NCBI RefSeq assembly: GCF_001722335.1
Contig: NZ_MIHA01000015.1
Location: forward strand, 1 to 64,000
Reading direction: 5' to 3'
Length of the DNA: 64,000 nucleotides
Source of the DNA: Mycolicibacterium flavescens
GTDB lineage: Bacteria; Actinomycetota; Actinomycetes; Mycobacteriales; Mycobacteriaceae
Below, in pieces: positions 30,638 through 43,117 of this stretch. Position numbers and translations under genes: made by a program. The number at the start of each line of letters is the position of its first letter. The stretch's first letter is position 1. The notes beneath the pieces are model-generated. The model did not search any database. It was given only the letters and a program-made list of their open reading frames with translations, and was not told the DNA's origin.

Positions 30638-31005
30638 GCGCCCTCACCGCGGGACCGCCGGGCGACCACCGCGACGTCGGCGAACGTCAGCGGGATCGGC
30701 GCCGACGGTTTGTGCACGACGACCTCGACCTCGTCGACCCGCTCGTCGGACATCACGCCGTCGGCGATCTCGGCGGCCACGGTCTCGATCAGGTCGCGCG
30801 GCGGTCCGGCGACGATGTCGGCGGCGCGCTGGGCCAACTGGCCGTAGTCCAAAGTGTGTGTCAGGTCGTCGGTGCGCGCGGCCTGCCGCAGGTCGGTCCA
30901 CACCGTGATGTCGATGACGAAGTCCTGCCCGTCGCGGCGTTCGTGCTCGTAGACCCCGTGGTGGCCACGCACCCGCAGTCCGCGCAGTTCGATCCGGTCG
31001 CTCAT
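30634..31005 (-). CDS. folB: Dihydroneopterin aldolase
   Basis: A 123-residue enzyme cleaving dihydroneopterin in folate synthesis. Motifs are [20 protein letters not shown] with the conserved GxHGxxxxE, and [10 protein letters not shown]. The ATG at 31005 follows GGGGAG by six bases. It overlaps folK and lies two bases after folP. Confidence 0.94.
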   Translation of the reverse strand: MSDRIELRGLRVRGHHGVYEHERRDGQDFVIDITVWTDLRQAARTDDLTHTLDYGQLAQRAADIVAGPPRDLIETVAAEIADGVMSDERVDEVEVVVHKPSAPIPLTFADVAVVARRSRGEGA

Positions 31006-31007
31006 GT

Positions 31008-31844
31008 TCAACTCCCCCGCCCGGCCGTCCACGCCTCGGCCACTTTGATCGCGTCGACAGAGGCGCGCACGTCGTGCACCCGCACACCCCACGCGCCGTG
31101 CAGTGCGGCCAGCGCGGAGATCACCGCGGTCGCGGTCTCGCGGCCGTCCGGTGGTCGCGGCGCGCCGTCGGCGCCGGCCAGCAGGGTGCCCAGGAACCGC
31201 TTGCGCGACGCCCCGACCAGAACCGGGATCCCGGTGCCGACGAACGCGTCGAGCGCGTGCAGCAGCGCCCAGTTGTGCTCACCGGTCTTGGCGAAGCCCA
31301 GGCCGGGATCGATCACCAGGTTGGCCTGGTCGACTCCGGCGGCCACCGCGGTGTCGACCGCGGCGAGCAGTTCGGCGCGCACCTCGGCGACGACGTCGCC
31401 GTAGTCGGGCACCCGGTGCGGCTGCTGCGCGTCGAGCCTGCGCCAATGCATCAGTACCCAGGGCACCTTCGCGTCGGCGAGCAACGGTGCCATCTGAGGA
31501 TCGGCGCGTCCGCCGGACACGTCGTTGACGATGTGCGCACCGTTTTCCAGCGCGGCGCGCGCCACCTCGGCGTGCATGGTGTCGATGCTGACGACGACGC
31601 CCGCGGCGGCGAGCTCCCGGACGACCGGCAACACCCGCGACTTCTCGACCTGCGGGTCGATCCGGGTGGCGCCGGGCCGGGTGGATTCGCCGCCCACGTC
31701 GACGATCGCCGCACCGTCGGCGACCAGTTCCAGACCGTGCTCGACGGCGCGGTCACGGTCGAGGAACAACCCCCCGTCGGAGAAGGAGTCGTCGGTGACG
31801 TTCACGACTCCCATGACTCGCACCTGCGTTCGCGACGGGACCAT
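31008..31844 (-). CDS. folP: Dihydropteroate synthase
   Basis: A 278-residue TIM-barrel enzyme, the sulphonamide target. Motifs are [44 protein letters not shown] and the C-terminal [17 protein letters not shown]. Length equals FolP1 of M. tuberculosis. The ATG at 31844 lies 13 bp after the folE stop. Confidence 0.95.
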   Translation of the reverse strand: MVPSRTQVRVMGVVNVTDDSFSDGGLFLDRDRAVEHGLELVADGAAIVDVGGESTRPGATRIDPQVEKSRVLPVVRELAAAGVVVSIDTMHAEVARAALENGAHIVNDVSGGRADPQMAPLLADAKVPWVLMHWRRLDAQQPHRVPDYGDVVAEVRAELLAAVDTAVAAGVDQANLVIDPGLGFAKTGEHNWALLHALDAFVGTGIPVLVGASRKRFLGTLLAGADGAPRPPDGRETATAVISALAALHGAWGVRVHDVRASVDAIKVAEAWTAGRGS

Positions 31845-31857
31845 GGGGTTCAGGTGT

Positions 31858-32472
31858 TCACTTCCGCAGGATGAGATCCAGCGCCTCGGCTCGGGATGCC
31901 TTGTCGGTCTTGAACTGTCCGCGCACGGCCGAGGTGGTGGTGATGGCGCCCTGCTTGCGGATCCCGCGCATCGCCATGCAGAGGTGCTCGGCCTCGATGA
32001 CGACGATCGCCCCACGCGGGTTGAGTTTGCGCATCATCGCGTCGGCGATCTGACCGGTCAGCCGTTCCTGCACCTGCGGCCGCTTGGCGTACAGGTCGAC
32101 CAGGCGGGCGATCTTGGACAGGCCGGTGACCCGCCCGTCCACCCCCGGGATGTAGCCGACGTGCGCGAAACCGTGGAACGACACCAGGTGGTGCTCGCAG
32201 GTCGAGTACATCGGGATCTGCTTGACCAGGACCAGTTCGTCGTGCTGCTCGTCGAAGGTGGTGTCCAGCACCGAATCCGGATCGGTGTAGAGCCCGGCGA
32301 ACAATTCCTTGTACGCCCGCGCCACCCGGGCGGGCGTGGCTTCCAGCCCGTGCCGGTCGGGGTCCTCACCGACCGCGATCAGCAGTTCGCGGACCGCGGC
32401 CTCGGCGCGCGGCTGGTCGAACTTCGCCGGGTTGAAATGAACCTGGTCGTTGACAGCGGTGTGCTGCGTCAA
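31858..32472 (-). CDS. folE: GTP cyclohydrolase I
   Basis: A 204-residue enzyme opening GTP to dihydroneopterin triphosphate. Motifs are [14 protein letters not shown] (zinc Cys and His), [21 protein letters not shown] and [11 protein letters not shown] (second zinc Cys). A TTG start at 32472 is preferred because AGGAGG lies seven bases upstream and it lies 31 bp after ftsH. The first gene of folE-folP-folB-folK after ftsH. Confidence 0.93.
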   Translation of the reverse strand: MTQHTAVNDQVHFNPAKFDQPRAEAAVRELLIAVGEDPDRHGLEATPARVARAYKELFAGLYTDPDSVLDTTFDEQHDELVLVKQIPMYSTCEHHLVSFHGFAHVGYIPGVDGRVTGLSKIARLVDLYAKRPQVQERLTGQIADAMMRKLNPRGAIVVIEAEHLCMAMRGIRKQGAITTTSAVRGQFKTDKASRAEALDLILRK

Positions 32473-32503
32473 TGGAGCCCCTCCTGTTGCACCTGCCGGC
32501 CGG

Positions 32504-34813
<2,310 letters not shown>

Positions 34814-34960
34814 CAACTATCCGTCGTCGTCCGGCCGCGCCCGGCCGTGCAGTTCTGATGTGCGTAGTTCTGATGTGCGCAGCTCAATAGTTCAGGCTAC
34901 CGCTAGACCAACGAACCGAGGTTCCCGACGGTGCTCACCCCGGGCGGTCATGATGGGGGC

Positions 34961-35929
34961 GTGACCGCGACCGAGCGCTTCGTCGAGACCAACGGTGTGC
35001 GGCTGCGGGTGCTGGAGGCGGGCCGCCGCGGCGCACCGCTGGTGGTCCTCGCCCACGGCTTCCCCGAACTGGCGTTCTCGTGGCGCCATCAGATCCCGGC
35101 GCTGGCCGAGGCGGGCTTTCATGTGCTGGCCCCCGATCAGCGCGGCTACGGCCGCTCGTCGGCTCCCGAGGCGGTCGAGGCTTACGACGTGGTCGCGCTG
35201 TGCGGTGACGTGGTCGGCCTGCTCGACGACGTCGGTGCGGAGAAGGCCGTGATCGTCGGACACGACTTCGGCGGGGTGGTGGCGTGGGCGGCGCCGCTGC
35301 TGCACCCGGACCGGTTCGCCGGCGTGATCGGGGTGAGCGCACCGCCGGTGCCGCGGTCGCGGGTGCCGACGACGCAGGCGTTCCGGCGCATCTTCGGCGA
35401 GAAGTTCTTCTATGTCCTCTACTACCAGCAGGTGGGCCCGGCCGACGCCGAGCTCAACCGTGACCCGGCGACCAGTATGCGCAAGCTGTTCGCCTCGACC
35501 GCCGAGAGCAGCGGCGGGCTGGTGGCCGAGCAGATGACCCGGCCGGGCCCGGAGGGGTTTCTGGCCCGGCTGCCCGACCCCGGCGGTCTGCCCGAGTGGA
35601 TCAGCGACGACGAGTTCGACGTCTATGTCACCGAATTCACCCGCACCGGGTTCACACCCGCGCTGAACTGGTACCGCTGCTTCGACCGCAACTGGGAACT
35701 GACCGCCCCGGAACGCCTACCCGCGGCCACCATCGCCGTGCCTGCCATGTTCGTCGGCGGCAGCGAGGACCCGACGCTGGCCTACACGCCGCGCCACCGC
35801 GCCCGCGAGATCGTCGTCGGCGAATACCGCGAAGTGTTGATCGACGGTGCCGGACACTGGGTTCCGCAGGAACGGCCCGCCGAGGTGAACGCCGCGCTGG
35901 TCGAGTTCCTGACGCGATCGCAATGGTGA
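34961..35929 (+). CDS. ephA: Epoxide hydrolase EphA-type (alpha/beta hydrolase)
   Basis: A 322-residue cytoplasmic enzyme. It has oxyanion motif AHGFPELAFSWRHQ, Asp nucleophile in VGHDFGGVVAW, and catalytic His in IDGAGHWVPQERP. The cap domain contains FYVLYYQ and LNWYRCFDRNW, where the ring-opening tyrosines of epoxide hydrolases lie. It is closest to Rv3617 EphA. The GTG at 34961 gives the family N-terminus; an ATG at 34931 is an alternative. Divergent from ftsH across 147 bp. Confidence 0.88.
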   Translation: MTATERFVETNGVRLRVLEAGRRGAPLVVLAHGFPELAFSWRHQIPALAEAGFHVLAPDQRGYGRSSAPEAVEAYDVVALCGDVVGLLDDVGAEKAVIVGHDFGGVVAWAAPLLHPDRFAGVIGVSAPPVPRSRVPTTQAFRRIFGEKFFYVLYYQQVGPADAELNRDPATSMRKLFASTAESSGGLVAEQMTRPGPEGFLARLPDPGGLPEWISDDEFDVYVTEFTRTGFTPALNWYRCFDRNWELTAPERLPAATIAVPAMFVGGSEDPTLAYTPRHRAREIVVGEYREVLIDGAGHWVPQERPAEVNAALVEFLTRSQW

Positions 35930-35966
35930 ACGTCTTGATCCGCGCGGCGGCGGTAGGGTGCCAGCC

Positions 35967-36719
35967 ATGCCTTTCGCAGCGCGGGTCAAGACGCCCACCC
36001 GAGTCCTAGCCGCCGCGGCGCTGGGTCTGATCGCTGTCCTGGCGGGTTGCGACGCGTCGCCCAGCCCGATCGTCTCCGGCAGCGACACCGAGGTCCGCCA
36101 GGTCACCGTCGTGGGATCCGGCGAGGTGCAGGGCACCCCGGACACTCTGACGATCACCGCGGCGATGGAGGTCACCGGGCCCGACGCGGCCGCCGCGCTG
36201 AACCAGACCAGCCAGTTGCAGCGCGGTGTGATCGACGGCCTGGTCGACGATGCCGGCATCGACCGCAAGGACATCAACACCTCGCAGGTCAGCGTGCAAC
36301 CGCAGTACGCCGGTCCCGGCGGTGGGCCCAACATCGCCGGCTACCAGGCGTCGAACACCATCGACATCAAGGTCCGCGAGCTCAACAACGCGGCGCGGGT
36401 GTTCGACATCATTGCCGGCACCGGCGGAAACGCGACCCGGATCAACAACGTCACCCTCGGCATCGAGGACGACTCGCAGCTGGTCCGCGAGGCCCGCGCG
36501 CGGGCGTTCAACGACGCCAAGAGCCGCGCCGAGCAGTACGCGCTGCTGGCCGAACTCGATCTCGGCAAGGTCATCTCGATCTCGGAGGTGCCGTCGTCGT
36601 CGCCGCCCACCCCGTACCCGGGCGCCCGCGGCGGCGCGGCCGAGATGGCGTCGGTGCCGATCGAACCCGGTCAGCAGACCGTCGGGTTCAACGTGACGGT
36701 GGTCTACGAGCTGACCTGA
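35967..36719 (+). CDS. lpqG: Lipoprotein LpqG, SIMPL/DUF541 domain
   Basis: A 250-residue lipoprotein. The signal peptide ends in lipobox VLAGC (about residue 28), and the SIMPL/DUF541 domain starts at VTVVGSGEVQGTPDTLTI and includes IDRKDINTSQVSVQPQY. The ATG at 35967 lies seven bases after TAGGGT (35954-35959), which fits a leaderless transcript. SIMPL-domain proteins are periplasmic or cell-wall proteins of poorly known function. The gene ends just before palindromic repeat copy 2. Confidence 0.88.
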   Translation: MPFAARVKTPTRVLAAAALGLIAVLAGCDASPSPIVSGSDTEVRQVTVVGSGEVQGTPDTLTITAAMEVTGPDAAAALNQTSQLQRGVIDGLVDDAGIDRKDINTSQVSVQPQYAGPGGGPNIAGYQASNTIDIKVRELNNAARVFDIIAGTGGNATRINNVTLGIEDDSQLVREARARAFNDAKSRAEQYALLAELDLGKVISISEVPSSSPPTPYPGARGGAAEMASVPIEPGQQTVGFNVTVVYELT

Positions 36720-36722
36720 CCC

Positions 36723-36784
36723 GCCGAGCAGACGCAAAATGCCCCATTTGCGCGGGTTTTCCGGGCACTTCGCGCCTGCTCGCG
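36723..36784. repeat. Intergenic palindromic repeat, copy 2
   Basis: The arm CGAGCAGACGCAAAATGCCC (36725-36744) faces its reverse complement with three mismatches (36763-36782). The outer 16 bases are nearly the same as copy 1 at 4300-4316. Again it fills the gap between converging genes, lpqG and the molybdoenzyme gene. Confidence 0.8.
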
Positions 36785-36791
36785 CGCGGAC

Positions 36792-39011
36792 TCAACCCGC
36801 CGGCGCGATGTCGACCGGGATCCCGTTGAGCACCGCGGTACCCGACAGCGGGTCCAGCACGCCGCCGTCGTTGAGCTGGTTGACGTTCACTCCGGGCTGA
36901 CCGGCCGCCAGCCGCTGCCCGGTGCCGTCGCGGTCGTGCCCCCAGCCGTGCGGCAGCGACACCACACCGCGGCGCATGCCCGGCGCCAGCTCGATCGGCG
37001 CCAACAGTTCCCCGCCGGGACCCTTGACGACGGCGGTGTCGGTCAGCCCGAGATCCGCCGCGTCGTCGGGATGGATCTGCAGCGTGCACCGGTTCGACCC
37101 GCCGGCCAACGCGGGCAGGTTGTGCATCCAGCTGTTGTTGGAGCGCAGATGTCGCCTGCCGATCAGCACGAACCCGTCGCTGCGCGCGCCCAGCGCATCC
37201 CGCAGCCGGGCGGCGTCGTCGATCAGCTGGTGCGGCGCGAGTTCGACTCGGCCCGTTGGGGTTCGCAGCACCTCGGCCAGCCGCGGCCGCAGCGGCCCGA
37301 GGTCGACGCCGTGTGGCGCGTCCTTGAGCTTGGCCAGCGTGAGACCGTCGGGCCGGGTGCCGAACGCGTCGCCGTAGGCGCCGAGCCGCAGCATCATGTC
37401 GAGGCGCCGCTCGTAGCCGGGACCGGCGGTCAGCATCGCGACCAGTTCGTCGACAGCGCGGCCGGCGACCGGTGACTGCGGGTCGGCGGTCTCCTTGGCC
37501 AGCGTCGCCGCGATCACCTGCTCGTCGACCAGCGCCGGATCACCCTCTACCCCAACGCCGTAGAACACCAGCGCGATCCGCGACAGGATCTCGGCCTCGT
37601 CCGGGCGGCCGTCGAGCGGCAACGCGGGCGGCGAATAGCGGGCGTTGTTGCGCACCGCGAGCGCGTTGAGCGCCAGGTCGAAGTGCGCGCTGCGCGACGG
37701 CGGAGGCGGCGGCAGGATGACGTCGGCGTGCCGGGTCGTCTCGTTGAGGTAGGGGTCGACGCTGAGCATGAACTCGACGCCGGCGAGCGCCTTGTCGAGG
37801 CGGTCGCCGTCGGGCGCCGACAGCACGGGGTTGCCCGCGATCGTGATGACCGCCTTGATCTGACCGTCGCCGGGGGTGTCGATCTCCTCGGCGAACGCCG
37901 CGGCCGGAAACTCCGAGAGCGCTTCGGGATACCCCGACACCCGGCTGCGCCAGCGCCCGATCGCGAAGCCGCGGCCCGGTTTCGGCGGTCGCGGTGCAGG
38001 CGCGATCGGCGAGAGCGGGAACATCGCGCCGCCCGGCCGGTCCAGGTTGCCGGTGAGGATGTTCACGACGTCGACCAGCCAGCTGCCCAGCGTGCCGAAC
38101 TCGACCGTGGAGGTGCCGATCCGGCCGTAGACCGCCGCCGACGGCGCCGCGGCGATCTCGCGGGCCAGCGTGCGGATGTCCTCGGCCGGCAGCCCGCAGT
38201 GGTCGGCGACCACGTCGGGGGAGAAGTCCGCTGCGAGTGCCGCGACCTCTTCGACGCCGTTGACGTGGCCCGCGAGGTGTTTGAGGTCCACGAGGTCCTC
38301 GTCGAACAGCACATGCACGACGGCCAGCAGCAGCGCCGCGTCGGTGCCGGGCCGCGGCGCGAGATGCCGGTCGGCCAGCGCGGCGGTGCGGGTGCGCGCA
38401 GGGTCGATGACGACCAGCCGGCCGCCGCGTTTGCGCAGCGCGCGCAGCTTGCCGGGGAAGTCCGCCGCGGTCGCCAGGCTGCCGTTGGACACCAGCGGGT
38501 TCGCGCCGATGACGACGAGGTAATCGGTGCGGTCGAGGTCGGGCACCGTGAACGCGACCGGGCTGCCGAACATCAGGCCCAGCGCGACGTGCTTGGGCAT
38601 CTGGTCGAGCGTGCTCGCCGAGTACACCTGTCGGGTGCCCACCGCCTTGACCAACACCGGCGTGTACAGCCCGCCGGCGACGGTGTGTGCGTTCGGGTTG
38701 CCCAGGTAGAGCCCGACCGAGGCGCCGCCGTGCTCGGTGATCACCCGCTGGAGCCCCTCGGCGGCCGCGGCGAACGCCTCGTCCCAGCCGACCTCGGTCA
38801 GCACCCCGTCGCGGCGCACCAGCGGCGCGCTCAGCCGGTCGGGGTCGTTGTCAAGTTCGGCGAAGCTCGCGCCCTTGGGGCAGATGAAGCCGTGGCTGAA
38901 CACGTCGTCCAGATCGCCGCGCGCCCCGGTCACCCGGCCGTCGTCGATGGTCAGGGTCAACCCGCAGGTCGCCTCGCAGAACGGGCAGATGCGCAGCGCG
39001 GTGTCGCTCAT
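36792..39011 (-). CDS. Molybdopterin oxidoreductase, formate dehydrogenase/BisC-like
   Basis: A 739-residue protein. The N-terminal [4Fe-4S] motif is C9-x2-C12-x3-C16 followed by CPKG near residue 44. The molybdopterin domains show VIGANPLVSNGS, VVIDPARTRTA and the C-terminal dinucleotide-binding domain with RRHLRSNNSWMHN. It resembles single-subunit formate dehydrogenase or assimilatory-nitrate-reductase-like enzymes. No partner subunits are nearby, and the substrate is unknown. There is no Tat signal, so it is cytoplasmic. Confidence 0.87.
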   Translation of the reverse strand: MSDTALRICPFCEATCGLTLTIDDGRVTGARGDLDDVFSHGFICPKGASFAELDNDPDRLSAPLVRRDGVLTEVGWDEAFAAAAEGLQRVITEHGGASVGLYLGNPNAHTVAGGLYTPVLVKAVGTRQVYSASTLDQMPKHVALGLMFGSPVAFTVPDLDRTDYLVVIGANPLVSNGSLATAADFPGKLRALRKRGGRLVVIDPARTRTAALADRHLAPRPGTDAALLLAVVHVLFDEDLVDLKHLAGHVNGVEEVAALAADFSPDVVADHCGLPAEDIRTLAREIAAAPSAAVYGRIGTSTVEFGTLGSWLVDVVNILTGNLDRPGGAMFPLSPIAPAPRPPKPGRGFAIGRWRSRVSGYPEALSEFPAAAFAEEIDTPGDGQIKAVITIAGNPVLSAPDGDRLDKALAGVEFMLSVDPYLNETTRHADVILPPPPPSRSAHFDLALNALAVRNNARYSPPALPLDGRPDEAEILSRIALVFYGVGVEGDPALVDEQVIAATLAKETADPQSPVAGRAVDELVAMLTAGPGYERRLDMMLRLGAYGDAFGTRPDGLTLAKLKDAPHGVDLGPLRPRLAEVLRTPTGRVELAPHQLIDDAARLRDALGARSDGFVLIGRRHLRSNNSWMHNLPALAGGSNRCTLQIHPDDAADLGLTDTAVVKGPGGELLAPIELAPGMRRGVVSLPHGWGHDRDGTGQRLAAGQPGVNVNQLNDGGVLDPLSGTAVLNGIPVDIAPAG

Positions 39012-39030
39012 GCCCTCATCTTTACGCCGT

Positions 39031-39621
39031 TCAGTGCTGCTCGTACACCTTGGGATCGAGAGTGCCGATGTAGTTCAGGTCGCGGTAGCGCTCGGCGTAG
39101 TCGAGGCCGTAGCCGACGACGAACTCGTTCGGGATGTCGAACCCGACGTGGGCGATCTCGACGTCGGCGCGCACGGCGTCGGGTTTGCGCAGCAGCGCGC
39201 ACACCCGCAGCGACCGCGGATGACGGGTGGCCAGGTTGCGCAGCAGCCACGACAGGGTCAGGCCCGAGTCGACGATGTCCTCGACGATCAGCACGTCGCG
39301 GCCGTTGATGTCGCGGTCGAGGTCCTTGAGGATGCGCACCACCCCCGACGACGATGTCGAGGATCCGTACGAGCTGACCGCCATGAACTCCAGCTGGGTG
39401 GGCAGCGGGATCGCCCGGGCCAGGTCGGTGACGAAGAACACCGCTCCCTTGAGCACGGTCACCAGCAGCAGATCCTGGCCGCCTGCGGCGACGGTGTCGC
39501 GGTACTCGTCGCCGATGCGGGCGCCGAGTTCGGCGATCTTCGCCTGAATCTCGTCGGAGGACAACAAAACCGACTTGATGTCGCCGGAGTACAGCTCGGC
39601 GGGTTGCTCAGGCACGAGCAC
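39031..39621 (-). CDS. hpt: Hypoxanthine phosphoribosyltransferase
   Basis: A 196-residue purine salvage enzyme. The PRPP-binding loop is [16 protein letters not shown], and further motifs are [17 protein letters not shown] and [13 protein letters not shown] (flexible loop). It converts hypoxanthine and guanine to IMP and GMP. The GTG start at 39621 lies inside the end of tilS (14-bp overlap), an arrangement common across bacteria. Confidence 0.95.
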   Translation of the reverse strand: MLVPEQPAELYSGDIKSVLLSSDEIQAKIAELGARIGDEYRDTVAAGGQDLLLVTVLKGAVFFVTDLARAIPLPTQLEFMAVSSYGSSTSSSGVVRILKDLDRDINGRDVLIVEDIVDSGLTLSWLLRNLATRHPRSLRVCALLRKPDAVRADVEIAHVGFDIPNEFVVGYGLDYAERYRDLNYIGTLDPKVYEQH

Positions 39622-40591
39622 AGTTTTCCATGTTGCCGACCGGCTCGGTGTGCAGGGTCAGCATGCCGTCGCGGCGACCGGCGAACAGCCGCTGTCCCCG
39701 CAGCGCCGACGGCACCGCGACCCCGCCCTGACCGCGCCACGCCACCACCAGCGCGTCGACGCCGCGGATCTGCTTGTCGGTCAGCCCGGTGGCCCCGCCG
39801 CCGATCAACCAGACGCGAATCACCCTGCGCCGCACTGCTTCTGGAAGTTCACCGAGCCGGTCGGCGTCCAGCGCGCCGCCGACCCGCAGCGCCCCCAGCG
39901 ACCGGTCGGCCAGGTCGTCGAGGGTGTCGGTGTCGACGCGCAGCGCGGCCGCGGTCCTGGCCAGCGCCTCGGCGACGCCGCCCCCGAGGACGTCCTCGAG
40001 CAGCGGCAGAACCTCGTTGCGCAGCCGCACCCGGGTGAACCGGCGATCGCTGTTGTGCGGGTCCTGCCACGGCGTGAGTTCGAGTTCGGCGCACGCCGCG
40101 CGGGTGTCCGCCCGTCGCACCGCCAGCAGCGGCCGGCACCACGGCGGATCGTACGGGCACATCCCGGCGATCGAGCGGGGGCCCGAGCCGCGGCCCAGTC
40201 CGAGCAGGACCGTCTCGGCCTGGTCGTCGAGCGTGTGCCCGAGCAGGACGGGGGCGCCCGCTCGCGCGTCGTCCAGCGCCGCATACCGGGCGCGGCGGGC
40301 CGCCGCCTCGGGCCCACCGGAACTGCCGACGTCGACCCGAAGTACCTGTGCATCAACACAACCCAGATTCAGCGCCTGCTCACGTGCGGCGGCGGCCACC
40401 GACGCCGAGCCGGGCTGCAGTTGGTGGTCGACGATCAGGGCGGTCGTCGGCCGCAGCGCCGCCGCCGCGGCGGTCAGCGCCAGCGAGTCGGCCCCGCCGG
40501 ACAGTGCCACACACCAGCGTTCGGCGCCGAGGTCGGCGGCGAAGGTCGTGACCGCGGCCCGCACCGCGGCTAGAGCACCCGGTCGATCCAT
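39608..40591 (-). CDS. tilS: tRNA(Ile)-lysidine synthetase
   Basis: A 327-residue PP-loop ATPase that modifies C34 of the AUA-reading tRNA-Ile. The PP loop is [16 protein letters not shown] (about residues 27-42), with [18 protein letters not shown] downstream. It overlaps the zincin gene by 22 bp and hpt by 14 bp. Confidence 0.94.
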   Translation of the reverse strand: MDRPGALAAVRAAVTTFAADLGAERWCVALSGGADSLALTAAAAALRPTTALIVDHQLQPGSASVAAAAREQALNLGCVDAQVLRVDVGSSGGPEAAARRARYAALDDARAGAPVLLGHTLDDQAETVLLGLGRGSGPRSIAGMCPYDPPWCRPLLAVRRADTRAACAELELTPWQDPHNSDRRFTRVRLRNEVLPLLEDVLGGGVAEALARTAAALRVDTDTLDDLADRSLGALRVGGALDADRLGELPEAVRRRVIRVWLIGGGATGLTDKQIRGVDALVVAWRGQGGVAVPSALRGQRLFAGRRDGMLTLHTEPVGNMENCARA

Positions 40592-41634
40592 CGTTGCGGT
40601 TCGTCGATTTCGGTTGGCAGCGGCAATGTTTCGGGCCCGGTCCAGATGGTGTTGAACTGCGCCATCCCGACCTTGGCGACGACGGCGTCGACGAACGCCT
40701 TGCCGCGGGTGTACTGGCTGAGTTTGGCGTCGAAACCCAGCAGCGCGCGCACCACCCGCTGCAGCGGGGGTTGTTTGCGTTGGCGACGTTCGTCGAACCG
40801 CCTGCGGATGGTGGCCACCGACGGCACGACCGCGGGCCCGACGGCGTCCATGACATGGTCGGCGTGGCCTTCGAGCAGCGTGCCCAGCACCAGCAACTGG
40901 TCCAGCGCCTCCTGCTGCGGCGGAGACTGCACGGCCCGCAGCAGCCCGACCATCCCGCCCGAATTCGGTTCGCTCGCAGCGTCATCGGGGTCGCGGCGGC
41001 GGCGTACGAAGTCGGCGAGCCGCGAAACCACCTGGGCGATGTCGTCGCTGCTCTCCTCGGTGAGCACGCCGAGTGCACGCGACATGTGTTCGGCCAGCCA
41101 CGGGTTGGCCCGGAACTGCACCCGGTGGGTGACCTCGTGCAGGCACACCCAGAGCCGGAAGTCGTACGGCTGCACCCGCAATTGCCGCTCGACCGCGATC
41201 ACGTTGGGGTACACCAGCAATAACTGCCCGCCGGGCTCCTGCCCGCCGGCGAACGGGTCGTACTGTCCCAGGATCCCCGACGACACGAACGCGAGCACCG
41301 CACCGGTCTGCGCGCCCGTGATGCGTCCGCTGATCGACCCGGGCTTGGCGTCGTCGTCACCGCCGCCCGTCATCACCCGCATCGAACGGGTGGCCGCCCG
41401 AACCCACTGCTGCCGGTCCACGATTCGCGCCTCGGGGATCTCGCCGCCCTCGTTGAGCCCGGTGACCTCGCGCACCGGCAACTCCGCCGACCGCGACGCC
41501 TCGGCCAACTGGTCAATGACCTGGTTGCGGGTGTAACCGGTGGTCGCGGGCCCGGGCCGGGCCAGCTTGGCGCCGATCGTGGCCGCGAAGTCCCAGTCCA
41601 CCGCGCGACCCACCGACAGCGAATCCCGGCTCAT
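40570..41634 (-). CDS. Zinc-dependent metalloprotease-like protein (DUF2342/Rv3626c family)
   Basis: A 354-residue protein with a zincin motif HEVTH in LWVCLHEVTHRVQFRANPWL, and a downstream GTLLEGHADHVMDAV segment supplying further ligands. This family has been labelled F420-biosynthesis-associated by phylogenetic pattern only. The ATG at 41634 gives an ATGA overlap with dacB. Sandwiched between dacB and tilS, as in M. tuberculosis. Function unknown. Confidence 0.86.
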   Translation of the reverse strand: MSRDSLSVGRAVDWDFAATIGAKLARPGPATTGYTRNQVIDQLAEASRSAELPVREVTGLNEGGEIPEARIVDRQQWVRAATRSMRVMTGGGDDDAKPGSISGRITGAQTGAVLAFVSSGILGQYDPFAGGQEPGGQLLLVYPNVIAVERQLRVQPYDFRLWVCLHEVTHRVQFRANPWLAEHMSRALGVLTEESSDDIAQVVSRLADFVRRRRDPDDAASEPNSGGMVGLLRAVQSPPQQEALDQLLVLGTLLEGHADHVMDAVGPAVVPSVATIRRRFDERRQRKQPPLQRVVRALLGFDAKLSQYTRGKAFVDAVVAKVGMAQFNTIWTGPETLPLPTEIDEPQRWIDRVL

Positions 41635-43004
41635 GCGCTGCACCCGCACGAGCGCAGCACCGCGGCCAGGTTGTCCAGCGCGATCCGCCCGGTCGGGCCC
41701 GCGTTGTTGGAGATCAGCGCGAACGTCAACACCCGTCCGTCCTCGTCGGTGACAATGCCCGACAGCGAATTGGTGCCCGTCAGCGAGCCGGTCTTTGCGC
41801 GCAGAAACCCTGCCGAATCCTTGTGCGCCCCTTCGAGATAACGGTTCGACAGCGTGCCGCTGCCGCCGGCCACCGGCAGCAGGTCGACCAGCGGACGCAG
41901 CGCCGGATGCTCGTCACCGGCCGCGGCTTGGGCCACCTCGTCGAGTGTCTTCGCGGTGAGCCGGTCGTCGACCGACAGCCCACTGGAGTCCAGCAGCCGG
42001 GCCCCGGTGGTATCGATGCCGGCGTCGGAGAGCGCGCTCAGCGTCGCGCGCGCGGCGCCGTCGAAGCTCTGCGGCCGGTTCGCCTGCGCGGCGACCTCAC
42101 GGCCGATCGCTTCTGCCATCACGTTGTCCGAGGCGTACATCATGTCGCGCAGCCGCGAGATCAGCGGCGGCGACTCGACAGCGGCGATCTCCTCACCGTT
42201 GGCCGCGCCCGGCAGCACGGTCACCGTCGCCGGGTCGACCTTCAACGCCACCGCCAACGCCCGCCCGGCGTCGAGCGCCGGCGTGTGCGAACGCACCGAG
42301 TCGTAGCTCACCGGCTGGGTGCGGCCGCCGTCGAGCATCACCGACTCCATCGGCGCGATGTCGCCGTAGTCGATGTCGAGCGGGTCCCAGCCCGGCGCCA
42401 GTGTCGGCCCGCTGTAGGTGCTGACGTCGACCACCACCCGGGTGACCTCCATACCGCTGCCGCGGACCTGCTCGGCCAGATCGCTGATGCGGGCCGCGTC
42501 GCGGTACCAGGTGTCCTCACCCGGCGGTGCCGCCGACAGCGTCGGATCTCCGCCGCCTTTGAGCACCACCACCCCGCGCTGGCTGCCGCGCAGCACGCGG
42601 GTGGTCAGCCGCGCGTCGCGGTCCAGCGTCAGCAGCGCCGCCGCGGCGGTCAGCGACTTGTTGGTCGACGCCGGCTGCATCGGCACGTCGGCGCGCTGCG
42701 CCCACAACTCGGTCCCGGTGAGCGCGTCGGTGATCCGGCCGCCGAGGTCACCGAGGTTCGGGTCGGCCAACGCGGGAGCCAGCGCCGCGGCCAGCCGCGC
42801 GGTGACCGGTTTGGGCGCCGATTCCGACACCGGGACGACGCCCGGGTTCGCGGTCGCCGCGGCCGGCGCAGGCTTGACGGCCGCCGCCTCGGTCGACTCG
42901 CGGGTGGTCAGCACGGCCGCCACCGCGACCACCACCGCCACCAGCAGCAAAACCGCCACCCCGACCACCACATGCGTGGATCGCCGCCACTGCGTGGGCC
43001 GCAT
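41631..43004 (-). CDS. dacB: D-alanyl-D-alanine carboxypeptidase/endopeptidase (PBP4 family)
   Basis: A 457-residue exported penicillin-binding protein. The N-terminal membrane anchor (about residues 13-35) and a proline/alanine-rich spacer precede the catalytic domain with SxxK in PASTNKSLTAAAALL, SDN in MMYASDNVMAEAIG and KTG in LRAKTGSLTGTNS. It trims peptidoglycan stem peptides in the cell wall. The ATG at 43004 (MRPTQWRRSTHVVVG) matches Rv3627c. Confidence 0.93.
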   Translation of the reverse strand: MRPTQWRRSTHVVVGVAVLLLVAVVVAVAAVLTTRESTEAAAVKPAPAAATANPGVVPVSESAPKPVTARLAAALAPALADPNLGDLGGRITDALTGTELWAQRADVPMQPASTNKSLTAAAALLTLDRDARLTTRVLRGSQRGVVVLKGGGDPTLSAAPPGEDTWYRDAARISDLAEQVRGSGMEVTRVVVDVSTYSGPTLAPGWDPLDIDYGDIAPMESVMLDGGRTQPVSYDSVRSHTPALDAGRALAVALKVDPATVTVLPGAANGEEIAAVESPPLISRLRDMMYASDNVMAEAIGREVAAQANRPQSFDGAARATLSALSDAGIDTTGARLLDSSGLSVDDRLTAKTLDEVAQAAAGDEHPALRPLVDLLPVAGGSGTLSNRYLEGAHKDSAGFLRAKTGSLTGTNSLSGIVTDEDGRVLTFALISNNAGPTGRIALDNLAAVLRSCGCSA

Positions 43005-43117
43005 AACTCTCCTGTGCACTAGACCGCCCCCGTACAGCAGCGTATCGCTCGTTTACAGTTGACCCTCGTCGTCGACGAGACGATCCCCAGACCAGCACAG
43101 GGCAAGGAGCCACTGCG

